Part shown: piece after piece, positions 32,222 through 41,279 of the stretch
Layout: the number at the start of each line of letters is the position of its first letter
Position numbering within the stretch: the first letter of the stretch is position 1
DNA from: CAZTDP01 sp964612565
Lineage (GTDB): Bacteria > Patescibacteriota > WWE3 > UBA101185 > UBA10185
Length of the DNA stretch: 64,000 nt
Direction of reading: 5' to 3'
Assembly: GCA_964612565.1 (NCBI GenBank)
Contig: CAZTDP010000003.1
Location: forward strand, 5,250 to 69,249
Program-made: the position numbers and the translations under genes
The notes under the pieces: generated by a model
Database searches by the model: none
What the model was told of the DNA's origin: nothing
Seen by the model: only the letters and a program-made list of their open reading frames with translations

Positions 32222-33064
32222 ATGAACGAAAACGAACTAGAAAAGGTAACAGAAAAAAGCTTAGATGATTTGAAAAGAGCTGTTGCAGCAGCATATAAGA
32301 GCTTTGAGCGGGTTTCAAAAATAGTAGAGAATATCGAAAAAGAAAAGAAGAAAGTAATTTATAAAAGTATGCCTGGTGTGTCCGGCACGTTTGATGGCGT
32401 TAATTTAATTTGTGAGGACGGTTCAAAGTTAGAGGTTCCCGCAAACTATGCCGCCAAATCGCGTTTGGTGTTTGGAGACACGTTAAAGGTTATCGAAGAA
32501 AACGGTACCAAGTTATTTAAGCAAATCGACAAAGCTGAAAGAAAAAAGATCGAGGGAGTTATTTCTAAAAAAGAAGGTCACTGGTACGTTTTAGCAGGTG
32601 ACGGAAGCTATAGAATATCTGATATCGCCGCCGAATTTAACCGAGCCGAACTAAACGATAAGGCCATTGCTTACATTCCTGAAGGAAATCCCAATTCACC
32701 ATACGCTGCTTTAGATAAAGTTATCAAACCCGGGCAACCATCTGTTGCGACAGATAGCACGAACGCGCCGGCCGCAGTTAAACCGATTGTAAAATTTCCT
32801 GAAAAAAAGCCTGTTGTTCAAAAGGAAGCGGTTTCTCCGGTAGCATCTCCAGCCTCTCCGGCTGTTCCTGCTACCCCTGCTACTTCTACCTCAACCGTTT
32901 CAAAGACTGTTTCAACAAAACCATTTTTGCCCCCAAGAAAACCTGCCAAGCCAAAGGAAGCTACGATTCGGGCCGAGGCACCAAAAGAGTCTCCAAAAGA
33001 GACCCCAAAACCAGTATCAAAAGAGTTTGTAGCAAATATCCTAGAAGACGACGACCTGAGATAA
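32222..33064 (+). CDS. Hypothetical protein with Pro/Ala-rich tail
   Basis: A 280-residue protein with an AGAAGGAGT ribosome binding site. Residues 1-45 are a charged helix, residues ~50-160 are strand-rich and may contain two small barrel-like repeats (GTFDGVNLICEDGSKLEVPA; GVISKKEGHWYVLAGDGSY), and the remainder is a low-complexity Pro/Ala/Ser/Lys tail (SPASPAVPATPATSTSTV). There is no signal peptide. The family is unknown; the gene follows the TraG-type ATPase by ~80 nt. Confidence 0.6.
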   Translation: MNENELEKVTEKSLDDLKRAVAAAYKSFERVSKIVENIEKEKKKVIYKSMPGVSGTFDGVNLICEDGSKLEVPANYAAKSRLVFGDTLKVIEENGTKLFKQIDKAERKKIEGVISKKEGHWYVLAGDGSYRISDIAAEFNRAELNDKAIAYIPEGNPNSPYAALDKVIKPGQPSVATDSTNAPAAVKPIVKFPEKKPVVQKEAVSPVASPASPAVPATPATSTSTVSKTVSTKPFLPPRKPAKPKEATIRAEAPKESPKETPKPVSKEFVANILEDDDLR

Positions 33065-33120
33065 AAATTGGTGCATCAAAAGTTATTGGGATATTGGGAA
33101 AAATATGTGTTCAATGGCTA

Positions 33121-33816
33121 CTACTCTTCGACGACTTCTTCTTCAACTTCTTCGTCTTCATCTTCAAGTTCAATATCATCAAGATCCTTTTTAATATAAG
33201 GTCTAATGTCTTGTCTCTCACCTTTAAAAACCGGAACTGTTGATCTAATCAAAAGGGTAATATTTTTATCTTGAGCCCTAATAACGCACACAACCAGCGT
33301 TGCTAAAGAGCTAACTGCTTTATTAAGCCTAGATACAAGATCTGTGTTTTCGATAGTAGTAACAAGAATCTCTTTACCTTTTTTGGTTTTATAAACATCG
33401 ATCGACTTCTTTTTAACCCTAAATTTTAATATTTCTCCCACGGCAAAGTCTCTCCCAGTTATACCTTTGGAAGTTATAGGGCTTGTGAATTCGTAAGTTA
33501 TTCCGGGTTCCTTTAAAAGATTATTCGAGTTTAATCCTGTATCTATCTTGTTTTCAAGTTTTTTAGCTTTGGCTATTTCAAAATTTTTGAGGGCAACGGA
33601 GTTTATAGGATCAATTGCCAAGACCTCTTTAAAGATCTTTTTTGCCTTTTCGAACTGTTTTGTTTGAAGATAGGCACGTCCTAGACGTATTTTTGTATCA
33701 ATATTAGTTTGATATTTTTCAAGAATCTGACTATTTAGATCTATTGCTTTTTCCCATTCCTGTCGCAAAGCAGCTTCTATTGCCTTCTTGCTTAGGATTG
33801 CGAGGCTTAGTTGCAT
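33121..33816 (-). CDS. TPR-repeat protein
   Basis: A 231-residue protein. The ATG at 33816 is chosen because TTGACA (33851-33846) and TATGCT (33829-33824) lie directly upstream, with only 7 nt between the -10 box and the ATG. The longer open frame to 33984 would translate through the promoter and a low-complexity stretch. Residues ~10-95 contain two to three TPR motifs (EWEKAIDLNSQILEKY; QFEKAKKIFKEVLAIDP). The middle is strand-rich, and the tail is strongly acidic (DDIELEDEDEEVEEEVVEE). Probably a scaffold; partner unknown. Confidence 0.65.
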   Translation of the reverse strand: MQLSLAILSKKAIEAALRQEWEKAIDLNSQILEKYQTNIDTKIRLGRAYLQTKQFEKAKKIFKEVLAIDPINSVALKNFEIAKAKKLENKIDTGLNSNNLLKEPGITYEFTSPITSKGITGRDFAVGEILKFRVKKKSIDVYKTKKGKEILVTTIENTDLVSRLNKAVSSLATLVVCVIRAQDKNITLLIRSTVPVFKGERQDIRPYIKKDLDDIELEDEDEEVEEEVVEE

Positions 33817-34004
33817 GCCTACAAGCATATAAAAAATAAGTTTTTTGTCAATGCGTTTCTTTATATAGGGGCTTGGCCCCTCTTTAGACTCACCAATATA
33901 GCTTTTGCCGGGGGGGGGAGGACCCGTGGCTTTAGACCAAGGGTGAAAGCAGGAGCCTCCTTTCTTCTTTTTTGGCTTGCTCAAAAGTGCTAAGATATAC
34001 CGGT

Positions 34005-34550
34005 ATGTCGGGTCATTCTAAATGGGCAAACATTAAAAGAAAAAAGGAAGTTACGGATTCAAAAAAGAGCAAAGTCTTCTCTAAGATGAGCAGACTTATT
34101 AGTGTTGCAGCCAGAAACGGCGGCGATCCTGAATCTAACGCCCAGCTTAGACTTGCTGTAGAAAAAGCCAAGGAAGCCAGAATGCCAAAGGATAATATTG
34201 ATAAGGCCATCGCCAAAGGAGCCGGAACCGGCGGCGCCGACACCTACTCCGAAGTGGTTTATGAGGCATACGGTCCAAACGGCGAAGCATTTTATATAGA
34301 AGCTTTAACAGATAATAAAAATAGAACCGTTGCCGAGATTAGAAATATTTTCAGCAAATTCGGGGGCTCTCTTGGGGGAGCTGGAAGTACCGCCTACATT
34401 TTTTCACCCGATCCGGAAAATCCAAATTATACTATGGAAATCACCGAGCACTCTCAAGCATCAAAATTGGAAGCACTTTTAGAGGAGCTTGACGATCACG
34501 ACGATATTCAGGAAGTGTACTTTAATTTTATATTACCGGAAGAACAATAA
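34005..34550 (+). CDS. yebC: YebC/PmpR family protein
   Basis: A 181-residue protein with the signature start MSGHSKWANIKRKKEVTDSK and AYGPNGEAFYIEALTDNKNR. It is shorter than the usual ~240 residues, with part of the last domain missing. YebC proteins bind DNA or act on stalled ribosomes, depending on the member. An extended -10 (TGCTAAGAT, ending at 33996) lies 8 nt before the ATG, so the transcript is probably leaderless. Its stop overlaps the ruvC start (TAATG), and the yebC-ruvC order is widespread. Confidence 0.93.
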   Translation: MSGHSKWANIKRKKEVTDSKKSKVFSKMSRLISVAARNGGDPESNAQLRLAVEKAKEARMPKDNIDKAIAKGAGTGGADTYSEVVYEAYGPNGEAFYIEALTDNKNRTVAEIRNIFSKFGGSLGGAGSTAYIFSPDPENPNYTMEITEHSQASKLEALLEELDDHDDIQEVYFNFILPEEQ

Positions 34551-35044
34551 TGGTTGTTTTAGGAATCGATCCGGGAACGGCCCGAATGGGTTACGGACTA
34601 GTTAAACTTACCAAAACCAAAATTTCCTTTTTAGAAGCCGATGTGTTAACTACCGCCAAGGAACTCGAGGCCTCGGAGAGGCTTAAACACCTGTATAACG
34701 GTGTTACCGAAGTTCTTAGGGATAATTCTCCCGACTTAATGGTAATAGAGAGGTTGTTTTTTAGTTCAAATGTAAAAACAGCAATCGGAGTGGGGCAGGC
34801 CAGGGGAGTTGCAATGCTGGCGGCGGCCCAAAAGAATATCCCTGTTTTTGAATACACTGCTCTAGAGGCAAAGCTAGTGCTCACTGGTTATGGAAGATCG
34901 GACAAAAAGGTGGTGCAGGAAGCTGTAAAAAATATCTTAAAGTTAGATGCAATCGTTAAGTCGGATGACGCTAACGATGCAGTTGCCATGGCTTTGTGTT
35001 ACATTAAAAAAGAGCATTTGAATAAAGAGTTCGCGGAGAGCTAA
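34550..35044 (+). CDS. ruvC: Holliday junction resolvase RuvC
   Basis: A 164-residue endonuclease of normal length. Acidic residues of the RNase H-like site are visible: D7 (GIDPGTARMGYG), E67 (VIERLFF), D140 and D143 (SDDANDAVAMAL). It overlaps the yebC stop by one base and is followed by its own terminator. ruvA and ruvB are not in the window. Confidence 0.95.
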   Translation: MVVLGIDPGTARMGYGLVKLTKTKISFLEADVLTTAKELEASERLKHLYNGVTEVLRDNSPDLMVIERLFFSSNVKTAIGVGQARGVAMLAAAQKNIPVFEYTALEAKLVLTGYGRSDKKVVQEAVKNILKLDAIVKSDDANDAVAMALCYIKKEHLNKEFAES

Positions 35045-35067
35045 AGTCTTCGATCTCTCCTTTCTTT
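35035..35067 (+). terminator. Terminator after ruvC
   Basis: GGAGAG (35035-35040) / CTCTCC (35055-35060), then TTTCTTT. The stem begins inside the last ruvC codons. Confidence 0.7.
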
Positions 35068-35085
35068 GCAGGCAAAAAACAATAT

Positions 35086-35892
35086 ATGTTTAGTTTTCTA
35101 TTAAAGTTAGAAAAGAAAAACAGGTTCTTAATACACGCGTTAATTTTTGCAGCATACAATTATCTGGTTGTGACGGGTAGGGTAGACCTGACAGGATTTT
35201 TTAGGTACATAATTCCGGGTATAGCTTTTATCGGCTTAACTTACGTCACACACTTTCCAAACCTTAAACTTAAAAATATTCTTATGGCCATGTTGATGCC
35301 CCTTAGTGTGCTGGCTGGATCTATAATGTCGTTTCATTACTTTCCTAATTTAGGATCATTATTTAAAATTTTTACAATTTTAGCTTTTGCCGGTCTGGAT
35401 TATTTAATACTTTTGATCGACAACATATTCTTGGTAGTGGAGGATAGGCAGGAATTGATACCGCTGTATAGAGTAGCTGTTACATGGAGCTTGATACTTC
35501 AAATCGTTGTGGCGATGCCTTTATTTGCAGGTATCTTTAAATTCAACATTAACTCATTTTATCAGTCGGCAATAGTGTCGGCGGTAGCTTTTGTTTATTG
35601 TTTGTATCAAATTTGGGCGTCTCGTTACGATCAAGACGCAAAAAACACCGGGGTAGTGGAGCGAATTTATTTATCTTTAATTGTAGCCTACTTTGTGTTT
35701 TCTTCGTCTCTGGGGGTATCTTTTTTCCCAACAGAGGCCTTTTTAAAAGCCTTATTTACCGCAACGGTCTGTATGTTCGGACTTAGCTATACAAGCTCGT
35801 ATTTAAAAAACGAAATCACACGCAAAATGATAATACAATATTGCTTAATTGTGTTGCTGTTTTTGCTTATAACAATAATCTTTAAACCCTGA
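35086..35892 (+). CDS. Polytopic membrane protein, unknown
   Basis: A 268-residue protein with about eight membrane helices (for example ALIFAAYNYLVV, IIPGIAFIGLTYV, ILAFAGLDYLILLIDNIFLV and QYCLIVLLFLLITIIF). The short loops carry positive charges mainly on one side. No transporter or enzyme motif is recognised. It is the last gene before the AT-rich intergenic kilobase. Confidence 0.65.
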   Translation: MFSFLLKLEKKNRFLIHALIFAAYNYLVVTGRVDLTGFFRYIIPGIAFIGLTYVTHFPNLKLKNILMAMLMPLSVLAGSIMSFHYFPNLGSLFKIFTILAFAGLDYLILLIDNIFLVVEDRQELIPLYRVAVTWSLILQIVVAMPLFAGIFKFNINSFYQSAIVSAVAFVYCLYQIWASRYDQDAKNTGVVERIYLSLIVAYFVFSSSLGVSFFPTEAFLKALFTATVCMFGLSYTSSYLKNEITRKMIIQYCLIVLLFLLITIIFKP

Positions 35893-35913
35893 TCCGATTG
35901 GAGCAGAGAAGTG

Positions 35914-35986
35914 CTATAGGGTAAATTTGTCATATTATTTATCACACTATAGGGTTAGTTGCTAACTATAGGGTACGTTTGTCATA
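35914..35986 (+). repeat. Iteron-like direct repeats
   Basis: CTATAGGGT occurs at 35914, 35947 and 35966. Copies 1 and 3 extend to a 21-bp unit ending in TTTGTCATA (35914-35934 and 35966-35986; two mismatches, 52 bp apart). GTCATA recurs at 36004-36009 and 36086-36091. Confidence 0.65.
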
Positions 35987-36109
35987 CTTTTCTCCGTAGA
36001 GTTGTCATATATTCCTTTCCGTGCACACCCATGCTTAAATGTGCGACGTGCCATTTAGGCTGATATAACAACGTTATGTACGACTGTCATACATTCGAGA
36101 GAGTGGGGT

Positions 36110-36118
36110 TGTGGATAA
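36110..36118 (-). promoter_or_regulatory. Perfect DnaA box
   Basis: TGTGGATAA, the reverse complement of the TTATCCACA consensus, at the edge of the AT-rich stretch. Only one perfect copy is seen. Confidence 0.5.
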
Positions 36119-36883
36119 CCTTAAGCCTAGCCACCAAGAATTCATAATTAATTAATAAGTAGTGATCGCACAGATAATACATTTTAATTATTTTAATTGA
36201 ATTAATTATTAGGGAATTAAATATTAATAACTTTAATTATGTGCGTTTATTATTTGTGCATTTCTCTTCCGTTTATTAATATGTACCTATTTTTGATTTG
36301 CTTGGTCTGTGGGTTTATTACTAACTCGACGTCGTTAAACATACATATGGAGACGTGGTCAGTTTTGCAAAAGTTTCTACTCTCTTTCAATATTTATTAC
36401 AAATTTTTTATATTTTAAATAAATTTTTATTTTTATTCTTATTTGTTTTAATTAATATTCTATGGGTTTTGAGTTCTTCTCTTTTCTAATTTATGTCCCT
36501 TTTTGGTTTTTTGGCTAATCCCGCATTTTACTTTTAAGCTCCAAAATTTTTAGATTGTTACTGCTCTGCTCCCATTAGTTACATTTACAGACTTTAACCT
36601 TTTATATATAGAATTAAACTAAACAAATGGTATAAATGTGAGGCATGCGCACGCGTTTTCCTTGTTGTTACAACTACAAACAACATCAAAGCTCTAGAAT
36701 GCCCCAGGATCAATTTTTGATTTTTAGACGAGAAAAGTATCGTCTATAATACGTAGCACCCGGTGGTAATACCTTGAGTGATTCTATATTTTAAAGTTTT
36801 GACCGAATCGAAATATAAAAAACCTTTAAAAAAATTTGCGTCGTAATTTTGGACATTTAAACTATTAGAGTAGAATTATAGTA

Positions 36884-37829
36884 ATGGCAATTCATGAAAC
36901 CTTAACTCGATATTTGGAGTTTTGTGAAATCGAAAAAAATCTTTCTCAAGGTACTATAGAAATGTACGATTTTTACTTGCGTGATTTTATTGATTGGGCT
37001 TCACACGATCTTAAGCACGAGCTCGACATCAATGAAATAAACGAAGAGCTTGTTAGAAAATACCGTATAAACTTAAATCGTCGTATAAGTGTAAAATCAA
37101 ACTCCGAGCTTAAAAGATCCACCCAAAAGAACTTTTTAGTTGCTCTACGAGCATTTTTGAAGTACTTGATAGTGAAGGAAAAGTTTAATGTAATGTCTCC
37201 GGACCTTATTCTATTGGGTAGAAGGGAAGACACCGTGCCAAAAGTATTAAACGAAGATCAAATGGAAAGATTGTTCGAAGTTCAAGACCTTAGTAAGCGC
37301 TCAGGAATAAGGGACCGCGCCATTTTAGAGATGCTTTTTAGTACCGGACTTCGTGTAAGCGAACTGGTTAAGCTAAGCCGAGACGACGTTAATCTAAATT
37401 CAGGTGAGTTCACTGTTATTGGTAAAGGGCGCAAAGCCCGAACTGTTTACCTGTCCCCTGCTGCAAAAGATTGGATTAAAAAGTATTTGGCGCTACGCCG
37501 CGATAGTTTTAAACCATTATTTGTGAGATATTCCGGCAAGCACATGGAACCCGATGATTTTGAAGGCGAAACCCTACGCCTTACTGTTCGAAGTGTTCAG
37601 AGAATGGTTAAAAAATACGTTAACTCAAGCGGTATATCAATTGATGCCACGCCCCATACCTTAAGACACACATTTGCAACAGGTCTTTTACGCGAAGGTG
37701 CCGACCTACGAAGTGTTCAGGAATTGCTTGGCCACTCTAATGTTTCTACCACGCAAATTTATACCCACGTCACAAACGCTCAGCTAAAAGATGTTCATAA
37801 GAAGTTTCACAAGGATATTGAGGTTGATG
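36884..37829 (+). CDS. xer: Tyrosine recombinase XerC/XerD, 3' end in gap
   Basis: 315 residues are visible before the N gap, nearly the whole protein. The N-terminal SAM-like core-binding domain spans ~1-105. All catalytic residues are present: R157 (STGLRVSEL), K181 (KGRKAR), H258 and R261 (HTLRHTF), H284 (LGHSNV) and Y293 (QIYTHV). It probably resolves chromosome dimers. TAGAAT (36871-36876) lies 7 nt before the ATG with no Shine-Dalgarno site. The gene is convergent with rnhB. Reading on through the gap to 38077 is an artefact. Confidence 0.92.
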
Positions 37830-37929
37830 NNNNNNNNNNNNNNNNNNNNNNNNNNNNNNNNNNNNNNNNNNNNNNNNNNNNNNNNNNNNNNNNNNNNNNN
37901 NNNNNNNNNNNNNNNNNNNNNNNNNNNNN
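37830..37929. other. Assembly gap (100 N)
   Basis: Placeholder gap of unknown true size that removes the last codons of both the Xer gene and the convergent rnhB. Confidence 0.99.
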
Positions 37930-38588
37930 GAAGTTCTATGAAGCAGGCAGTGCCCGTGTAGTTTTAAGGCTTCAATATGGACTTTTGTCCCGTATCCTTT
38001 ATTCTTTTCAAATCCATATTCCGGATAAATCTTTGCATACTCCTTCATTATGTTGTCGCGATAAACCTTGGCTATAATCGAAGCTGCTCCGACGGTTACG
38101 GACCTTAAATCCCCTTTATTTATATTTGTCTGCAAACTAGCGTCCATATCACGGATTTTGACCGAATCGGTAATAATGTGTTCCGGCAAAACTTTTAAAC
38201 CGTTTACTGCCGAGCTGAATGCGAGTTGAATAGCTTTCCCCATCCCCATTTTATCTAAATCGATATTGCTTACCTCAAATATCGAGTAACTGATTGATTC
38301 TTTAATAATAAATTCACTTAAATTTTCACGTTTTTTTGCCGACAAAAGCTTTGAATCCGTTATGCCCAAAAACTCAGATTTGACGTCGTAATTTCTAACG
38401 CTTTCGAGCAGCAGCTGCTCCTCAAGAAATCTAAGTCTCTCGAGATCTAAAATAACTGCCGCCGTTACTAACGGCCCTGCCAGCGGTCCCCTCCCCACTT
38501 CATCCACGCCGGCAATGTATTTATAGCCATGTAATTGATTTAGCTCTTTTTCGATTGAAAAATTTTGGGGAAATTTAAGTCTTAACAC
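37930..38588 (-). CDS. rnhB: Ribonuclease HII, 3' end in gap
   Basis: About 219 residues are visible. The signature AGVDEVGRGPLAGPLV (D29, E30) and ITDSKLLSAKKRE identify RNase HII, which removes RNA from RNA-DNA hybrids. The sequence reaches YGTKVHIEALKLHGHCLLHR, normally close to the end, so only a few residues are lost in the gap. The start is GTG at 38588, 8 nt downstream of a perfect TATAAT (38602-38597) in the 15-nt space after gyrA, so it can be transcribed without a leader. Confidence 0.92.
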
Positions 38589-38603
38589 GTATTTAGATTA
38601 TAC

Positions 38604-41168
38604 TTACTCGTTTTCTACTTCAAGTTCTTCGGCTATAACGGCCACCGAAATAAGCGTGTCCGATCCATCCAGCTTTATTAACCTTACACCTTGTGTTGCA
38701 CGTCCAAGTGTAGGAATTTGTTTAGAGGCAAGTCTTAGTATTTTTCCGTCTGATGTGGCTAAAAGCAGATCTGATTTTATTTCGGTATTTAACTCACGTG
38801 CTGTGACCAAATGGCCGGTTTTATCAGTTACTTTGTACGTTAAAATTCCGGATCCGGCACGGTTTTGAACCTTGTACTCGTTGATCGGTGTTTGTTTTCC
38901 ATAGCCTTTATTGGAAACAACCAGCAAGTGAATTTTTTTCTCACCTTTGGGTATTATGACAGTACCAACAACTTTATCCGGAGACTTTGAAAGTCTAATT
39001 CCGGTTACTCCGGCCGCTGCTCTGCCCATATCTCTGACATCTGTTTCGCCAAATCTTATTGATTGACCGTTTGATGTTGTTACTAAAATATCATCCGTTC
39101 CGGATGTTAGCCCTGCAAACACCAGATTGTCTTCGTTCGAAAGTTTAATGGCCAAAATTCCCGAAGATCTAATGTTGGAAAACTCTTTCATACTTGTTCT
39201 TTTAACAACACCTTTTTCGGTGACAAAAAAGACAAAGCCTTTTTCCTCAGACATTACTTCGCCCGTCAGCGCCAAAAATGCCTCTACTCTTTCGTTTTGA
39301 GAGGTGCTTAAAAAGTTTACTAACGGCGTGCCTTTTGCTTGTCTTGATGATTCGGGTATGTCCCAAATTCTCATTTTGTAAACTTTTCCGGTGTTTGTAA
39401 AGAATAATGCCCAGTCATGCGTTGAGCAGGCCTTTATTGTTGCGATTGTGTCTTCGTCTTTTAATCCTTGGCCGACTACACCTTTTCCGCCGCGGCCTTG
39501 TTTGCGGTATGTATCTTCTTTAAGTCTTTTTATGTAACCGCTTTCGCTGATTGTTACAATACAAGGTTCGTCTACGATTAAATCCTCGTCAGAAAGTTCG
39601 CCCACCTTACCTTTAATTACCTTGGTCATTCTTGCGTCGCCATACTTTTCTTTAAGTTGAGCTAATTCTTTTTGGACTGTTTCAATAATCCTTGTTGGCG
39701 ATGCTATTAGATCTTCATAATCCTTTATAGTTTCGACAATTTGCTTTAACTCATCCTCTATCTTTTGTCTTTCTAAAGCGGCAAGACGCCTTAACTGCAT
39801 ATCAAGAATTGCTTGAGCTTGAATTTCGGAGAGCCCAAATTTTTTTATTAAGCCTTCTTTTGCCGTATCTGCGTCTTTGCTTTTTCTAATAAGGTTAATT
39901 ACTTCGTCCAAGTTATCGAGCGCTATCTTAAGGCCCAAGAGTATATGTTCTCTTTCCTTAGCTTTTTTGAGTAAATATATTGTTCTATTAATGACTATTT
40001 GTTGTCTGTGCTTGATAAACTCAGTTAGAATCATTTTTAGGGTCATGAGTTTTGGTTCGCTATCCAAAAGAGCAACCATGTTTGCGTTAAAGGTGCTTTG
40101 AAGTTGAGTATATTTGTATAGTTGGTTTTGAATTTTCTTTACTACGGCGTCCCTCTTTAGTTCAATAACAATTCTTATACCCTGTTTGTTTGATTCATCA
40201 CGAAGGTCGTATATTCCGTCAATTTTTTTGTCTTTAACCAAATCAGCAATCTTGGCTATCAATGTGGCCTTGTTGATCATGTAAGGAATTTCGGTTACGA
40301 CAAGTTTAATTTTGTCTCCTTTTCCTTCTTCAACATCCATTTTTGCGCGGGTCACTACCCTTCCCTTCCCCGTTGCATACATCTGTATTATTTCTTTTTG
40401 ATCGTAAATTGTGCCGCCTGTTGGGAAATCAGGACCCTTTATGTGTTGAACAAGATCTTCTACGGTTGCGCTTGATGAAAAATCTACTTTTGCAATTTTA
40501 AGCTCGGCATCTTTGGCCGGCTTTTCGCCAATGTTTTCGGCTTTTTCGATCATCAAATTTACTCCGTCTATAACTTCACTCAGGTTATGCGGCGGTATGT
40601 TTGTGGCCATTCCCACGGCAATTCCTGCCGCGCCATTTAGTAATATGTTGGGTAACAAGCTTGGAAGATATATGGGTTCGTAATTCTGTAGGTCGTTGTA
40701 AGCAAATCCCACTGTTTCTTTGTCAATATCGCTGTAAAGCTCTTCGGAAATTTTCATTAATTTACATTCGGTGTACCTCATTGCTGCCGGTGGATCTCCG
40801 TCAATGGAACCAAAGTTACCTTGCGGGTGAACTAGCGGGTATCTAAGATTGAAATCTTGCCCCATTCTAACTAGTGCATCGTAAACGGATACATCTCCGT
40901 GCGGGTGGTATTTCTTTAAAACCTCTCCTACTACTGCAGCGCATTTGTGGAACTTACTTGATGCCGACATTCCCTGATCTTGCATTGCGTAAATGATTCG
41001 TCTTTGCACGGGTTTTAAGCCGTCTCGTACGTCAGGCAGCGCTCGCGAGACAATAACAGACATTGCGTAGTCTAAATACGCACTCTGCATTTCTGTAGAA
41101 ATTTCCGAAGGTATTATTTGAAGATCGTCGTTTTCTTGCGATTTTAATTGAGTTATTTCGTCGGTCAT
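38604..41168 (-). CDS. gyrA: DNA gyrase subunit A
   Basis: An 854-residue type IIA topoisomerase subunit. The catalytic tyrosine is Y132 in AAMRYTE, and QRR is at 55-57. The C-terminal beta-pinwheel contains a GyrA-box-like KQGRGGKG, which supports gyrase rather than topoisomerase IV. It introduces negative supercoils together with GyrB, encoded 3 kb away on the same strand. TAATAT lies 9 nt before the ATG without a Shine-Dalgarno site. Confidence 0.95.
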   Translation of the reverse strand: MTDEITQLKSQENDDLQIIPSEISTEMQSAYLDYAMSVIVSRALPDVRDGLKPVQRRIIYAMQDQGMSASSKFHKCAAVVGEVLKKYHPHGDVSVYDALVRMGQDFNLRYPLVHPQGNFGSIDGDPPAAMRYTECKLMKISEELYSDIDKETVGFAYNDLQNYEPIYLPSLLPNILLNGAAGIAVGMATNIPPHNLSEVIDGVNLMIEKAENIGEKPAKDAELKIAKVDFSSSATVEDLVQHIKGPDFPTGGTIYDQKEIIQMYATGKGRVVTRAKMDVEEGKGDKIKLVVTEIPYMINKATLIAKIADLVKDKKIDGIYDLRDESNKQGIRIVIELKRDAVVKKIQNQLYKYTQLQSTFNANMVALLDSEPKLMTLKMILTEFIKHRQQIVINRTIYLLKKAKEREHILLGLKIALDNLDEVINLIRKSKDADTAKEGLIKKFGLSEIQAQAILDMQLRRLAALERQKIEDELKQIVETIKDYEDLIASPTRIIETVQKELAQLKEKYGDARMTKVIKGKVGELSDEDLIVDEPCIVTISESGYIKRLKEDTYRKQGRGGKGVVGQGLKDEDTIATIKACSTHDWALFFTNTGKVYKMRIWDIPESSRQAKGTPLVNFLSTSQNERVEAFLALTGEVMSEEKGFVFFVTEKGVVKRTSMKEFSNIRSSGILAIKLSNEDNLVFAGLTSGTDDILVTTSNGQSIRFGETDVRDMGRAAAGVTGIRLSKSPDKVVGTVIIPKGEKKIHLLVVSNKGYGKQTPINEYKVQNRAGSGILTYKVTDKTGHLVTARELNTEIKSDLLLATSDGKILRLASKQIPTLGRATQGVRLIKLDGSDTLISVAVIAEELEVENE

Positions 41169-41230
41169 AACTTAGCAATATTAACACTTTTTAGCCGATG
41201 TTTCCAATGATTCTTTGATAGATTTTGCAC

Positions 41231-41268
41231 AAAAAATCCCCCGACACGGTGCCGGGGGATTAAAAAAA
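41231..41268 (-). terminator. Terminator after hppA
   Basis: AATCCCCCG / CGGGGGATT (41235-41243 with 41253-41261), flanked by A/T runs on both sides so it could work in both directions. It lies just past the hppA stop. Confidence 0.85.
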
Positions 41269-41279
41269 CTTTGCACGTT

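Larger units (their letters stand above)
35893..36883. other. AT-rich gene-free kilobase, possible origin
   Basis: 991 bp without a credible ORF. The left part holds iterated CTATAGGGT and GTCATA motifs and one perfect DnaA box. From about 36140 onward there are long A/T runs (TTAATTATTTTAATTGAATT and similar) resembling an unwinding element. No dnaA or rpmH lies nearby and a Xer gene follows, so origin, plasmid-type origin and recombination region all remain possible. Confidence 0.4.

Noticed and set aside
33817..33984. N-terminal extension of the TPR gene up to 33984
   Set aside because: It would translate through a TTGACA/TATGCT promoter and a low-complexity stretch; the shorter start at 33816 fits the leaderless pattern.
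37830..38077. Xer gene reading through the gap to 38077
   Set aside because: The sequence after the gap is the antisense of rnhB, and Xer proteins normally end soon after the visible QIYTHV helix.
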